This document shows positions 22,715 to 34,170 of a stretch of 41,022 bases of DNA, piece by piece. The DNA lies in the NCBI GenBank assembly GCA_003427395.1, contig BFEA01000235.1:1273697-1314718 (forward strand), written 5' to 3'. The notes beneath the pieces were generated by a model. It had not been told where the DNA came from and made no database searches. It worked only from the letters and a program-made list of their open reading frames with translations. Position 1 is the stretch's first letter. Each line of letters begins with the position of its first letter. Source of the DNA: Chara braunii. Its lineage: Eukaryota > Streptophyta > Charophyceae > Charales > Characeae. Position numbers and translations under genes: made by a program.

Positions 22715-22831
22715 ACTACCTTCTTCCCCCGAGTACAATATACGGTCGAAATAGCTGTATTTGGGGTACCTGTCAGTCTAAATACAGCTAAAATGACCAT
22801 ACGTCGTCGTATTAGGGGGAAGGAAGGTAGT
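22715..22831. repeat. 117-bp foldback element (intronic)
   Basis: The termini ACTACCTT...AAGGTAGT are inverted, and pairing continues inward through CTTCCCCC/GGGGGAAG, ACGGTC/GACCAT and AAATAGCTGTATTT/AAATACAGCTAAAA. It looks like a miniature inverted-repeat element; no target duplication is clear. Confidence 0.7.
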
Positions 22832-23097
22832 CCCGTTTGCGTCACAAACTCGCCTCGACAATCACATTACACTGCACAAGATACTACGTCTCTCACTTAA
22901 CGTCCCGTCCCGTTTATAAACACCGCATCGTAGGGCCCTGAAATCAACTTACTTCCAAAAGATACTGCATGGTGCCCTGAGATCCAACTCAACTTCTGAA
23001 GGATATTGCACGGTGCCCTGAGAAACCGCCGGGTCCAGAAATCGAAAAATGAAAAGGTGCAGCACTTCAAATAGATAAGAAGTACGTCAGCGACTGA

Positions 23098-23410
23098 GGA
23101 CCCTCAATTTCACTCCACACGAAGTGCGGGCGGAGCATAGGATTCACACTCACTCACTTACAAAACCACAGACCCCTTTTATCCCCCCCCTTTTAACCCC
23201 GCCGGACACAACAGTTTAACTCGTAAGAGAATATATTACACAGGATAATACGAGCTCCCTTCCAATTCCCGTTGATGAAAAACCACATGCGCAACAAATC
23301 AGGTAAAGACAAACCAGAACGTCAACGACAATGGACCTTCCATTTTACTCCACGTGAAGTGCGGGCGGAGCGGAGCGTTCGCGCTCACTCACCTACAAAA
23401 CCTCGTACAA
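23098..23410. repeat. two-copy direct repeat (intronic)
   Basis: GAAGTGCGGGCGGAGC with similar flanks (CACTCACTCACTTACAAAACC and its variant) occurs at about 23098-23176 and 23333-23410, spaced about 235 bp. Confidence 0.8.
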
Positions 23411-24352
23411 TTTCATGCAAACCCCTTAACGCGCGGCACAATAGATCTCGTCGAAGCATCAACAAGCATCGAGGCCGGCATTGATACACAACTCGATAGG
23501 TCTCAAACGAGACATCAAAGGGCATCGAGGCCTTCACAATGGACACCGCTATCGATGCGCCGGTGGACAACCCAACCCACTCCAGACCTAGGCAAATAGA
23601 TGCCCACATTCATTTCTAACGTCCCCATCGATCGAGACCTCGGTAAGTGAGCACCCCTACCTACCAAACGCCGTCGCATACTCCCTTTGACTTCGTAGCA
23701 ACCCTCCGACGATGCGTCGGACGAGTACCCGAACCCGAAACGTCGGTAGGACAGAGTAAACGACAAACTACATCTCCTAACGTCGCCATAGATGTGGTCC
23801 ATCACAGCGTGCCCATAACTTCGATTTTCTCTGCAGTGCAGGCCAACGCCCGACGGATGTCTCTAAACCTAGACGGAATCCCTACTCAACAGCCATAACC
23901 CAGGGACCCTGTTGAGACACCGCACTTTGCAATTGCAGTTATCATTCATTTCCAAGCGTTAGTACAAGTCCTCGAGAAACTAAGTTGACAACATTTACCC
24001 CTCTTAAACCCGTTGTTTTCCGGTTGCTCAATTCCACGAGTGGTAGATCCGGAGCTTGAAAGAGAAAACACGCAGCGACGTTGTACTCGTTACTCGGATG
24101 AGGTCAAATCCCCAAAAAAGACGAAAAGGGTGATCCGATGGGAGAAAAAATTGCCCTTCCCAATCTAATATTAATTCGTCCTTCTACCAGGAGACTTGCG
24201 TCACGCAGAGCACCCCCCACGGTACGTAACAATCCCAAAAACGACCGCTGTATGTGGTAGAGCATAAAAATTGCCCGCCTTCATAGTCAGTACCTCCGTA
24301 GTCTCTCTGCCTTCTCTGGCGTGCTCGGGTAAAAAACACATCTCACACTTAT

Positions 24353-24504
24353 CGTCTTCATAAGAATAGAACGCCCGGTCATTATAGCGATGTTCGGTGC
24401 AACCTTCAGCATCGATAGGGCGATGATGACCAGCCGTTGCTTAGTTACAATGATGATGACCGGGCGTCGTCTCTACCAGCGATAATACACGGGCGCTCTA
24501 TTCG
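24353..24504. repeat. second member of the intronic 33-bp motif family
   Basis: AGAATAGAACGCCCGGTCAT lies at about 24364-24383, with inverted relatives GATGACCGGGCG (about 24454-24467) and GGGCGCTCTATTCG (24491-24504). It is more decayed than the 20366 copy. Confidence 0.75.
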
Positions 24505-25213
24505 TAGTCGTAACGGGTTCAGGTTAATTACTCTCCCTACGGAATGCTGCTAATCGAAAATTAATGAAAGAATGGATCCCACATGCTGAGATCAGAGTTC
24601 ATCAACGGCCTCAAATACGACGCGTACCTCCGGGAAACACTACTCAACCTACTTCAAACAGCGTTAATCCGTAAATCCGTAAACTCACAGACCTACGTCA
24701 TTTACGATCACGGGGCATCGCAATGGCCACTACGGAGCCAAAGGGAAGCTGAACGAATCTCTAAAAGACTCTACTAGGATACAGTACAGTACGGGGCGAA
24801 ACCAACTCCTTGAGATGCCATCTACATACACGTCAAAAGACACCCCAATCACGAGCCTGAAATAGGAATTCCCGATCAGGAAAAAACACGGTCCGCAAAG
24901 AATCAACGAAAAAGATGGCAAACGAGTCGACGAAGGCGAATATTCGGACGTCAACTGAACACATACGAACCTTTACCTAAGAGAGACGTAAGAAAACAAG
25001 TCGACAAACACAGTCAAGCAAATACAGGAACAGGTTTTCGCTCCTGCTATTTGAACATCCGAAATCGAATCTACGCCGCGCACACACACAGACCCACTTG
25101 TACTAGATCCTCCTCAACGCCAAGCGTGCGCTGTCGTCAGCATTACTGGTTGCTCACAGACAAATTACGAGAACTCAGAAACCCGAACCCACACAAACAA
25201 AATTCGCGTCTGG

Positions 25214-25401
25214 CTCGCTGACAGATCCATCTCCATCCGTCAGAACCTAGCAACCAGGAAACAGCAGTACTTAGCATTTCCGCCCGCCCCATCTCGTCAT
25301 TCCCACACCCCCCCCCAAAAAAAAAAACGCACACCCACCGCCCCACCTCGTCATTCCAACCGAGTCGCAGACAGATCTCTCTCCAACCCTTAAACTAGCA
25401 A
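25214..25401. repeat. interleaved direct duplication around a C/A run (intronic)
   Basis: CGCCCCATCTCGTCATTCC (25285-25303) recurs with one change at 25339-25357 around a C10A12 tract. A CAGATC(C/T)...CTAGCAAC module recurs at about 25214-25252 and 25365-25401. Confidence 0.75.
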
Positions 25402-26937
25402 CTGTAAGACTTCCGCAAAAGCAATCCTCGCCGGACTAGTTTCAATCTGCGTGCAATCCTTAAGTAAAAGGAAACAGCACGCTCAACACGGAGCAAGTAT
25501 TTGACAAAGCAAGAATTCGGGACTCCGAAGCAACGTAAATGGGATTTAGTAGTACTTGGGAGATTCAAACACCGTACAGCATGCGTGCCCGCAAGCAGAG
25601 ACTGCCAAGTGTCAAGCTCTCCGCACAAAAACCACCGAAGCAAAGCCATGACAACCCACATTCCCCAGACAAGCCCACCCGCCACGCGGCCCGCGTTCTC
25701 GAAAATAGCTCGATCGACGCCTATACGTCTACCAATCAAAGACGAAATCCCGGGCGAGAAGACATGGCATTCATGAACAAACTTACCAGAGCGACAATTG
25801 AATCGCGGCACTCCGTTCGGATCCAAACAAAGAAACCAAAAAAGCAGCAAAATACCGTTCATCGCCATGGCACTACATTCAGGTCATGACCGGCATCGCA
25901 GTACGGAACGGAAGAACTACCTTTCGAGAAGCGACAGACTTTCCCGAGCGACACGTATGAAGCCTTTCATATGCTACTTTTCCATTGTAGTTCCTCCCGA
26001 CAGGGCAGACCATGCAATCCATGTCACTCAGTGATAGGTCGGGCAATCAACAAGACCGTGACCGCTTCGGCATGTAAATGATGAAGCTGAATTAAGGAAA
26101 CTGATGAAGGAACATAACAACTTACATAGCATAAAGACGTCAGACACACCAAAGCACTAAACGTGTACAAAGAAAGCAAAAAAGACCGGGTTAATTGACC
26201 CATCGGACTTCCGTACTGCTCTAAAGACGCGGTTCGTAGCCGCGATTCCCAACGAGAAAACAACACGAAGAAACCCACAACATACATTCTTAATAAAACA
26301 TGTATCGTGCGCACCCGCGAGAACGTCATCACACGAATTCCTGATCCCTTACATCTGATAGAAACGTTGAGCGATAGGAGGACATCCTGTGCGAGCGCGA
26401 TCGATCGATCAAATCCGACGGATAACAGAGCCCCGACACCAATCAGTTCTCACTTTCCACCTGGCAGAAACTAACAATCGTATTCACTACAACATACAGC
26501 GCATTTACACATGATTGCAAAACATCGCCTTGTACGATAGCAAGACCCGAGTCATATGTGACGGCGTCGATTTCCATGCGGACGAGAAAAGAAAGATCAA
26601 TTTCAAGAGGGGAAAAAACAAGCTCTCGCATCTGTTCATTACGCACAGACACGTAGGCGTGCACAAAAAAATCATGCAAAATCCTCATCCAGAAAAACGC
26701 TCACATCACACGCGTACACAGACCAAGCATGCGTCCTCATGACCCCCAAATCCAACAAAACCGCATGCGACAATCACCCGCTTAGTATGGTCTAATAACC
26801 TGTCTCGTGACAGGACAGGCGCGACTATGACAAGCGACAAAATCATACCCGCAATAATGAGGTAAGAAACGAGTAGAGCGATTATTTTTATGACACACAT
26901 CGCTATGCAGAGCAAATGAAAAGAGTCGTATTCATAC

Positions 26938-29351
26938 CTTTCCTTGTCTTGAAACACATTCTCGATGAAGCAGATGATATGCTCCGCATACGGCGCCAAG
27001 ACCTCAGGCTTCTTCCCCTTGAAACCCTGGAAAATACCCGAGTAGGCTTCGAATATGCCACGCCTCAGCTGATTATTGTAGTCGATGAGTTCTTCGTCGC
27101 CTCTCGCCTGCTGCTGCGCCGACATTTCCGCAGCCTTTTGTAACATGGGCACCGCGTACAGCAGATACTTCTCGAAGCTCTCGCTGATCGCCAGTGCGAT
27201 GTCGCCGAAACACGAGAAAATCGGCGGCTTCACGCTCCGATGCAGCTGATTAGAGGACAGATCTGTCAAAAGCTGAGACATAATACGGTCGCAGTAGGGC
27301 AAAACTTTTTCATCTAGGGCTCGGCAGATATCTCCAACGACACCCACCGTGACAGAGCAAACTTGGTACTCCTCGAAATTTTGTAACCCCATTTCCAAGT
27401 ACTTGTAAAACTCCGGCATGTACTTCCCGAATTCCTTGCCGACCGCATACGCCAGGGCGCCGATCGCTAGCATAGCTTCCTCGTGCACAGTCGCACTCCT
27501 GCACGCGAACACTCTCAAGAACAGGGCCATCATTTGATCAGCATACTGCTGGACGGAGTACTTGTTGGACTCGGTCCCGCTCAACTTCTGGATGATAACT
27601 TGAAGAGAGCCGCATAGGAGCGCCTGAAGCTCCGTCTGCTTCTCCCTCTCGTCGGTTGATACGATCTGCATCTCAAGAGTTTTCAGCAGCTTGTCCATAA
27701 TTACAGGGATCAATTGAACGACGATGGCGTCCGTGTCTTCTGTCGACGACCGCACAACTTCGTTGAGCGCTTCGTATGCCGACGCTCTGAGCCTCGTCTC
27801 TCCAGCGTCTTCTCTATCTGCAGTTGCCAGCAGGGCTTCAACAATCGCCTGGAAAAAGGGAGAGAGCGGTGAGGGGGACATCCCGCTGTCTTCGTACCCT
27901 TGCGCCAAAAAGTAAAGCGCGCCACACACCTTGTCCGCAACGTTGGGAGTGTCCCTCAGACTCTCCAGGAGGACTTGCAAGAGGGATGGCAAATTGCTCG
28001 CCGTGATGACAGGAGCCTCGATCGTCGGGCCGTGCAGAAACTCGCAGATCCTGCCAATCGTCCACGCCGTGGTGTCCTTCACATGGTTGTTCGTATCCTT
28101 CATAGCTCTCTGCAGGAAGACCAGAGCCGAATTGACGAGAGGCGTCAGCTTCTCCAACGTCGGACCTTCCAAGATCGAGCCGAAAGCATAAGTCGCTGCC
28201 TCTCTGAAATGCCAATCTTGCTTTGTGATGTTGTCCTTCACATACGGCATCACAATATCGACGATGTCATCTCCTACTGTCCTTGCAACCAGTCCGAGAC
28301 AGATACCACCTGCCATGGAGAGATTCCACACATCTTCGTCCACGTCTTGATCCTCCTCTTGCTTGGAGAGGGTTTCCAACAGCATAGGAACGAGGGCCGG
28401 CAAGGCTTGCTTGATGAAATGGTAGTTGGTGATCTCCGAGTCCCCAGCAAAGTCTTCTTGAATCTCGATCTCCTCGTCACAGATTGAAGACCAGAGCTCG
28501 ATTGCCTGCAACGCGACCGGCTCCTCGTCTTCCCTCGTTGCTTTGGAGGTGATGTGGAAAATGTCCTCCATGTATGGCGCCAACTTCTCGTAGTACGTGG
28601 AGGCTATGGAGACCAGACACTCGAAAGCCGCAAGTCGTACGAACTTGTCGGGGCTTTGAGTTGCCTCGCACACCACCTGCATGATGTAGCTCCTCTCCAT
28701 CTCGTTCTCGAAGTTGGTCTGAGCGAAGTCCAGAGCGTTATACAGAGCTTTGGTAGCAGCCAGACGGACGCCAGTGGTCTCTGAAGCGTTCATCCCTTGA
28801 ACGACAGCCGTCAGGATGCTATTCACTTGATCTTGGGCCAAAACATTTGCCAGCACCTCCTCGCACACGTACCCGAGCGACTCCAAGGTGGCCTGCTTCA
28901 GATGGGCGGGCTGCTCATTGCCCGGTGCCCCCATGTTCTGCAGCAGAGTTTGAACAAGCTCTGGCCATTCGCCACGTGGCAGCTCGATGGAAGCGACCTT
29001 CGCGATAACCTGTGCTGCCGAGTGATATGCCTCGGGAACCGGCGAGCCTAGGGTTGCCAGAAGCGCCGCCTTGATCTGCAGTTTCACCATAGCATCCAAG
29101 GACACCCATCGCTGCACGAACTCCGCCTTCCTCGCGACTTCCTTCGCATCGAGAGAGTTCTTGAGAATGAGACCTGCCAGCCGCCGAGATTCAGAGGGCT
29201 TGTCATTGTTAGCGAGTTCATTAGCGAGAGAGAAAAGAAACACGGCGAAATTCTGCTCCTGAAACTGCTTCAAACTATCCTCCGCCAAATTCCTTACCGC
29301 TCCATCAGACGACTGAGCATTTAACAAAATCTGAGTCACCTCCATCGCCAT
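26938..29351 (-). CDS. importin subunit beta-1, exon 1 (residues 1-805)
   Basis: Importin beta-1 is the HEAT-repeat nuclear transport receptor. With importin alpha it carries NLS cargo through the nuclear pore and releases it on binding RanGTP. The plant-type start MAMEVTQILLNAQSSDGAVR is at 29351. The importin-beta N-terminal (Ran-binding) domain covers about residues 22-102. An acidic loop (QEEDQDVDEDVW, 331-342) replaces the DEDDDDW loop of animals. Conserved HEAT blocks follow, such as WHFREAATYAFGSILEGP (380-397) and LSSNQLHRSVKPPIFSCFGD near 690. The coding run is 2,414 bp without a frameshift and ends at donor AAGGAAAG/GTATGA inside codon 805. An in-frame Met at 29609 would add 86 low-complexity residues and was rejected. 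It is single-copy in this window and very probably functional. Confidence 0.96.
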
Positions 29352-29950
29352 CTTCGACGCCCGCAGGACGAGCGGCGACAAGAATGAAAACGAAGAGCCA
29401 GGAGGGGTTGAGAGAGAGAGAGAGACTACTACGAAGAAAAGAAAAGTACGTACGGGTATAGCATAGGCAAAGAAAAACAACGAAGCGAAACAAGCAAACG
29501 GGCAGTATAAGGCAAAAGAAATCGAGCGAGAACGAGAGAGAAGGGGGGGGGGGGGGGGGGGGGGAGAGAGAGAGAGAGAGAGAGAGAATGAAGGCAAATG
29601 GAGGCACAAAAATGCACAGATGTGGGCAAGAGAAATAAGGAAATGGTGAGGGAAGGAAGGAAAGTGCGATGGACCGAGGCCGCGACGTTTTCCCTAGAGA
29701 ACGACGAGGAGGCACTCCGCCGCCTCCAGCGGCCGCATCCCCACAATTTCCTCAACCAGCAGCCGCGCGCAAGTTCAGAAAATACGCAGACACGCGCGAG
29801 CCTTGACCCACCGGAGCCCAATACACGTGGAGACGGCACCCCACTTTCCTCCTCCCACCCACCCTCTACTCCTCCCTCCCTCCCTCCCGTCTTGCTTCTC
29901 TCACTCTCTCCCTCTGCGAGCGACTGAACGAGAACAAGGACCAAAACCTA
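29352..29950 (-). promoter_or_regulatory. 5' leader and proximal promoter of importin beta-1
   Basis: On the coding strand the region is strongly pyrimidine-rich, with CT tracts (29404-29424, 29566-29587) and a 22-base C run (G on plus, 29543-29564), then a GC-rich part with GCGGCCGC-like and GCGCGCG elements at 29690-29800. Y-rich leaders are common in plant housekeeping genes. No TATA box is convincing; the transcription start cannot be fixed from sequence. Confidence 0.5.
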
Positions 29951-31240
29951 CAGCTAAATCTCTACACCTAATGCAGACTCTCGCACTACCACTGTGCTGG
30001 GCTTTCCGCCGCGAAGAGTTGAGTCCCGTCCCCTACGGTAGCGTTGGACATGGCGGTGCGTATCCACTAAAAAGGGCCGATCGGAACCATTCACGGTCCC
30101 GCTCAAACTTGACGCGAATTCCGGGGTGAACAAGAATTTCCGGTGGTAAAAGGGGTCGGGCCTAGCCAAGGGGTCGGAAAGAGGGCCTAACCAACCCCTC
30201 CAGGACCAAACACAACCCCCCCGCCACCGAACAACTACGGTAGTACGACGAAGATTCGTACTGCTCTTCTCTTGGTCCCGAGAACCTTTTTCAGGCTTTT
30301 CCCTCCGTCGCTACGTCCCGGAAGCTGCAGCCGCAGAGACGCAGCGCGGCGCGGCGCAGCGCAGCGCCGTGCAGTAGGTCCCAGGCAAAGCGGAGCAGAG
30401 ACTTGCCACCCTAAGGGGGTAAGCTCTTCTCTGATAGACAGCTGCGCAAGGAACCGGCGGGGGAGGATCCGCGTGCCTTTCCGCTCCCGGCTCTACACTA
30501 CTCCTGCCGCTATCCTCGAGCCTCTCTCCTCCCTCGCTCCCTCGCCTTCCCTGACCGATGACAGGAACCGCCTGACGATGGGTTAGACGGAGCTATGGAG
30601 GGAGGGAACGCGGAACGTGAGCACGCCGCGACTGCTGGGAAGCCTCGCATTATGCGTTCCAAGGCACCAGGTCCCATCTCCTCCTCTCCAATAGGAAACG
30701 TTCAAATGTGCCCCTTCTTGTGTTACTAAGAAACACAGAGAGGGTAGATTCACAGAGAGGGTAGATTCAACCCTTCGTCTCTTTGCCCGTCGTTTGCTGT
30801 CCTGTCTTCTGACATTCGCCACCAGCGCGGACCTGGCGGTCGTGCTGATGGGCGGGTCGTCCTCATCGTGGGACTCATCATAGGGCCACGCTCAACTGTG
30901 CAAAATGACAATGCATCTTTTGCTAGAACATAGGAAGATACGCCGTGTCACCGCCCTAATTTTTGTCTTTTTGTGGATGTCGTGATGGGTGGAGCGAGCC
31001 CCATAGTCGTGGTCCAGCAACAGGTCTTGTCGGTGGGACACACACAAAAAGCTCGCAGCGTCGGCGCAGGATTCTGCTGTGCTTGCTACGGCCTCCATGA
31101 TTGTAATCTGGGCGTACCGCTTTGTTCTGCTCGCCACGTGATCCATGACCGTAACTGTCCGTAGGATCATGACGGCAGACCATAAGCCACCGCCCGATTC
31201 CGGGGCCAAGGCCCAGTATTGTTCCACAGAACAGATGGAA
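29951..31240. other. unassigned GC-moderate sequence upstream of importin beta-1
   Basis: A GCGCGGCGCAGC-type low-complexity run lies at about 30337-30365, and an 18-bp duplication (ACAGAGAGGGTAGATTCA) at about 30733-30768. No gene recognised on either strand. Confidence 0.4.
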
Positions 31241-31243
31241 CCT

Positions 31244-31278
31244 CAGCGTTCTTTTTTTTTCCCGAACTTCCGCGTTCT
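31244..31278 (-). mobile_element. minimal poly(A) insertion with 9-bp target-site duplication
   Basis: On plus, CAGCGTTCT (31244-31252) and CCGCGTTCT (31270-31278) flank a T run and CCCGAACTT. Read on minus it is AAGTTCGGG plus poly(A) between duplicated sites, one mismatch in nine. Confidence 0.5.
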
Positions 31279-31390
31279 CCCCTCGTGGGACAAGTTATTG
31301 GGCGAGGTCCAGGGCCGGTGATCTACCTAGTCTACCTAGTCTGCAGCCAGGAGCCAAGAACCCAGGTGCAGTACGTTTCCCAATGCGGCT

Positions 31391-31527
31391 TGCATGCAGT
31401 CGAAACTTTCAGGAAGTACCAGGGAGGTGTTTCACTGGATATCCATCCAGACAAAACTGGTTTTGCATCCACCCAGTTTTGCATGGATGGATATCCTGGC
31501 ACTTCCTGAGAGTCATGGCTGCATGCA
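31391..31527. repeat. 137-bp near-perfect foldback
   Basis: The left arm begins TGCATGCAG (31391) and the right arm ends CTGCATGCA (31527). AGGAAGT(A/G)CCAGG, ATATCCATCC and AAAACTGG pair in order around a 12-base loop (31461-31472); the left arm has a 15-base bulge. It could be a MITE-like hairpin or a small-RNA precursor. Confidence 0.8.
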
Positions 31528-32960
31528 CGCAGTGACTCTGAAAAAATGGCTGGAAACCGGCCATTGCTGAGAGACGGTCCTCAGTGATGGCTCCATGGTA
31601 AAGCAAGGGCCTCCCTACATGGGACACGAAAAGAGAAAAATCCGCACTCGTTTCTTGTTCACACCACCACACAGGGATATGAAACGAGTTCATGATTGCA
31701 TTTTCTTTCTGTGAAAGAGAGTTGCCGATGGAGTGCAGCGGGTTGAAATTCAGGGGTGCTTTTGAGGCCCTCCAAATGAGCCGCCTTCTCACACGCGTAC
31801 GGGGAGTCTGACCATATACGGATCAGGTAGGCAGTGTGGGACATTCATTTCTTCGATGTTAGGGGTTGTAAAGTCCATCCAGGAATGCACTTGTGAGCAC
31901 TATGTGGTGGTGATACCTAAAATGATAAAAACGAATGAATTTGGTCAATCGTGAGGACTTGCATCCCAAGTTCGTTTCGCTTCGTTTTGCAGCCCATGTG
32001 GCAAGGCTCCAAGGGTTTCGTTCGACGCATCTTGAACATCCTTGAAATTGCAGTTTTTCATCCTAAGCGTTTCGGACGACAGAGTCATTTCTCGATAATT
32101 TGCAAATCTCCTTGAAACTCAAGGACTATATGTCTTCGAAGTGGTGAGAGCATGTGTGCTCCAACATGCGTTTCCACTTGGATGACGAGACTGCCGCTTA
32201 AGGTGATGGGTTGAGGATGGCCATGTCCACTATGGGCCATGATCACAATTGGTCCACACAACTTAACGCCCCCACGTTCGTTGTGCAACATTTCGCCCTC
32301 ACGTCAAGTCTTGTCCCCCTCGTAGACACTTCATACCAGACACTACATCGAGGTCCATCGTGATTGCTTCCGCTATCGACAAAACGACCATATCTCCTCC
32401 TAGTGTTCGTACCACGTCGTCATTTATGGGTACTATGTTGGCATTGCACGTCATCATCAATCTCAGTCCCCCTCCGACGCTCACTCAATCGCCCCATGCA
32501 CCTAGCTACCGTGCACCATACCTCAAATGCCTTATCATCAGTCGGTTTTTCGGCCAGTGAGTCACGATTTGCCGCTTTGGCTACCACATCATAGGTTCCT
32601 CAATCCACCATAGACACGGCTCCTTCTGCCCCACCGTTTGTCGAGGTGTCATCGCTCATAAACTTGAGCGTCCATCACAATCGACTGCCCAATTTGCCAA
32701 ATATATGCATGTATTGAATCGTCTCACCTCTTTAACCGTTGATCCTTATCGCAACTTACCTATTGTACTTAGGGTGCACCACACTTTATAACACTCCGGT
32801 TGACAGCACGATTTCTTTCAACCTCATATTGTCAGAGAGGATTATCTTCCCACTACCGGGTCTCTATGTTCTCTTTGTTACCCTCCGATATAACTAAATG
32901 TCACGATTCTTAAATCATATGGTCTTTGACTTCCATTTTTCTTTTCCACTTCAAACGTCA
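31528..32960. other. unassigned sequence, 3' part possibly gypsy gag/protease
   Basis: No recognised gene. The stretch from about 32340 on has the codon texture of the decayed gypsy element that follows, but I could not align it to a domain. Confidence 0.35.
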
Positions 32961-34170
32961 GATAGTACCCGCTTGGTTCTATGATTTCACTCCACACATT
33001 TCCATGTGATGGAGAGCGGGTACGACTTTATCCTTGGCGCTCCGTGGTCCTGCTAGTTTTGCTCGATAGAAGACGGAAGGGAGATCGCAGTACTCGTTCT
33101 CAAAATAATGTAGTCTTACCCATCGTATCCCCTTCCTCGGTACCATGGGTGACACTCCACCTCACCTACCTCTTCGGACCATCACCTCTCATAGTCCTAC
33201 CCCGAACATCTCTTTGACTTCTCCTAGCCAGTTCGCCCACTTCATACGTCAGCATGACGTCAAACTTTATGAGGTGAACATCATGGATCTCCTCCACTAT
33301 AATCCTGTCTGAAGGACATTAAGCTTATAGCCTCATATTTCAATCCGCCTCACCCTTCTTCTATCTTTGCAGTTTTTATCACTACATTTACCGCTCAACT
33401 TATGGATCCTCCTTCCACATCCCAAACTTCTACGCCATCCACTATTGAGTTTGCACATGCCTCATGATCAAGAAAACGCTAAGGAACTTGTATGGTTCAT
33501 GGTTGACTTAAAGCAACCCATTTATGACTTGATTCGAGAGTACCATGATGTCTTTCACCCATACTTTCATACAGGGGATTCCTTTGATGCGCTATATAGA
33601 GCATTATATCCAACTCCTACCTGACTTTCTTGTTCATCATCAGGCATCCTACCGACTCTCAATTTCAGAGGCAGCGGAACTCAAGCGTGAGTTTGAAAAA
33701 CTCCTTCAATTGGGTTTTATCAAACTTAATACCCCCGTTGAGGTGCATCCGTCCTCTTTGCTCGCAAACTGGACGATGCTTTTAGGTTTTGCATTACCAC
33801 TACACAAACTATTATATGCGTTGCACAAATACGTTGTTTAACCATCTGGTAGAAACCGATTCGTAGTAGTTACCACCGAATTAGCGTGGTATTAAGATCA
33901 ATTCCTGATCGCGCTTTGGCCACTATGAGTTTACGCTGATTCTTTTCGGTCTTACCAACGCATCCGCCACCTTCCAGCCGATGATAAACGATATCTTAAA
34001 GGACACCCTTTAATATTATGTTTTCATATATACGGACAACATTGTAATCTACAAGCATACCTTAAACATCTAAGTAACTTCAAAGAGGTCTTACATTGCT
34101 TATGAAATCATAGCTTTTACATCAGGCTCGACAAGTGTCGCTTTGTCATACGTGAAGTGAACTTCTTATG
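32961..34170 (+). mobile_element. decayed Ty3/gypsy retrotransposon, protease-RT remnant
   Basis: Plus-strand frames carry typical Ty3/gypsy pol pieces in order. A retropepsin C-terminal block GYDFILGAPW lies at 33018-33047. The pre-RT linker LIREYHDVFH is at about 33520-33550. RT entry ASYRLSISEAAELKREFEKL with LGFIKLNT is at about 33640-33730, and FGLTNASATFQP at 33945-33980. The active-site box YTDN is at 34029-34040, where intact elements have YxDD. A KCRFVIREVNFL block lies near 34130-34165. Stops and frameshifts separate all parts. No LTRs, integrase or primer-binding site were identified, so boundaries are approximate and the element is dead. Confidence 0.75.

Larger units (their letters stand above)
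20004..26937 (-). other. 6,934-bp intron of importin beta-1
   Basis: The donor is GTATGAAT after ...GGAAAG, and the acceptor is TTTGTAG before GGACGAG (minus strand). The intron splits an Arg codon after its second base. It holds no recognised gene. It does contain the foldback and direct repeats listed separately, a C10 run at about 20161-20170, and small duplications at 22935-23022 (a GGTGCCCTGA-containing unit, about 40 bp). The first 230 bases remain open in the exon 1 frame and would encode a hydrophobic tail if retained. Confidence 0.9.

Noticed and set aside
29352-29609. Upstream in-frame Met extending importin beta by 86 residues
   Set aside because: The extra part is Ser/Pro/Leu low complexity encoded by CT and C tracts; the plant family starts at MAMEVTQ.
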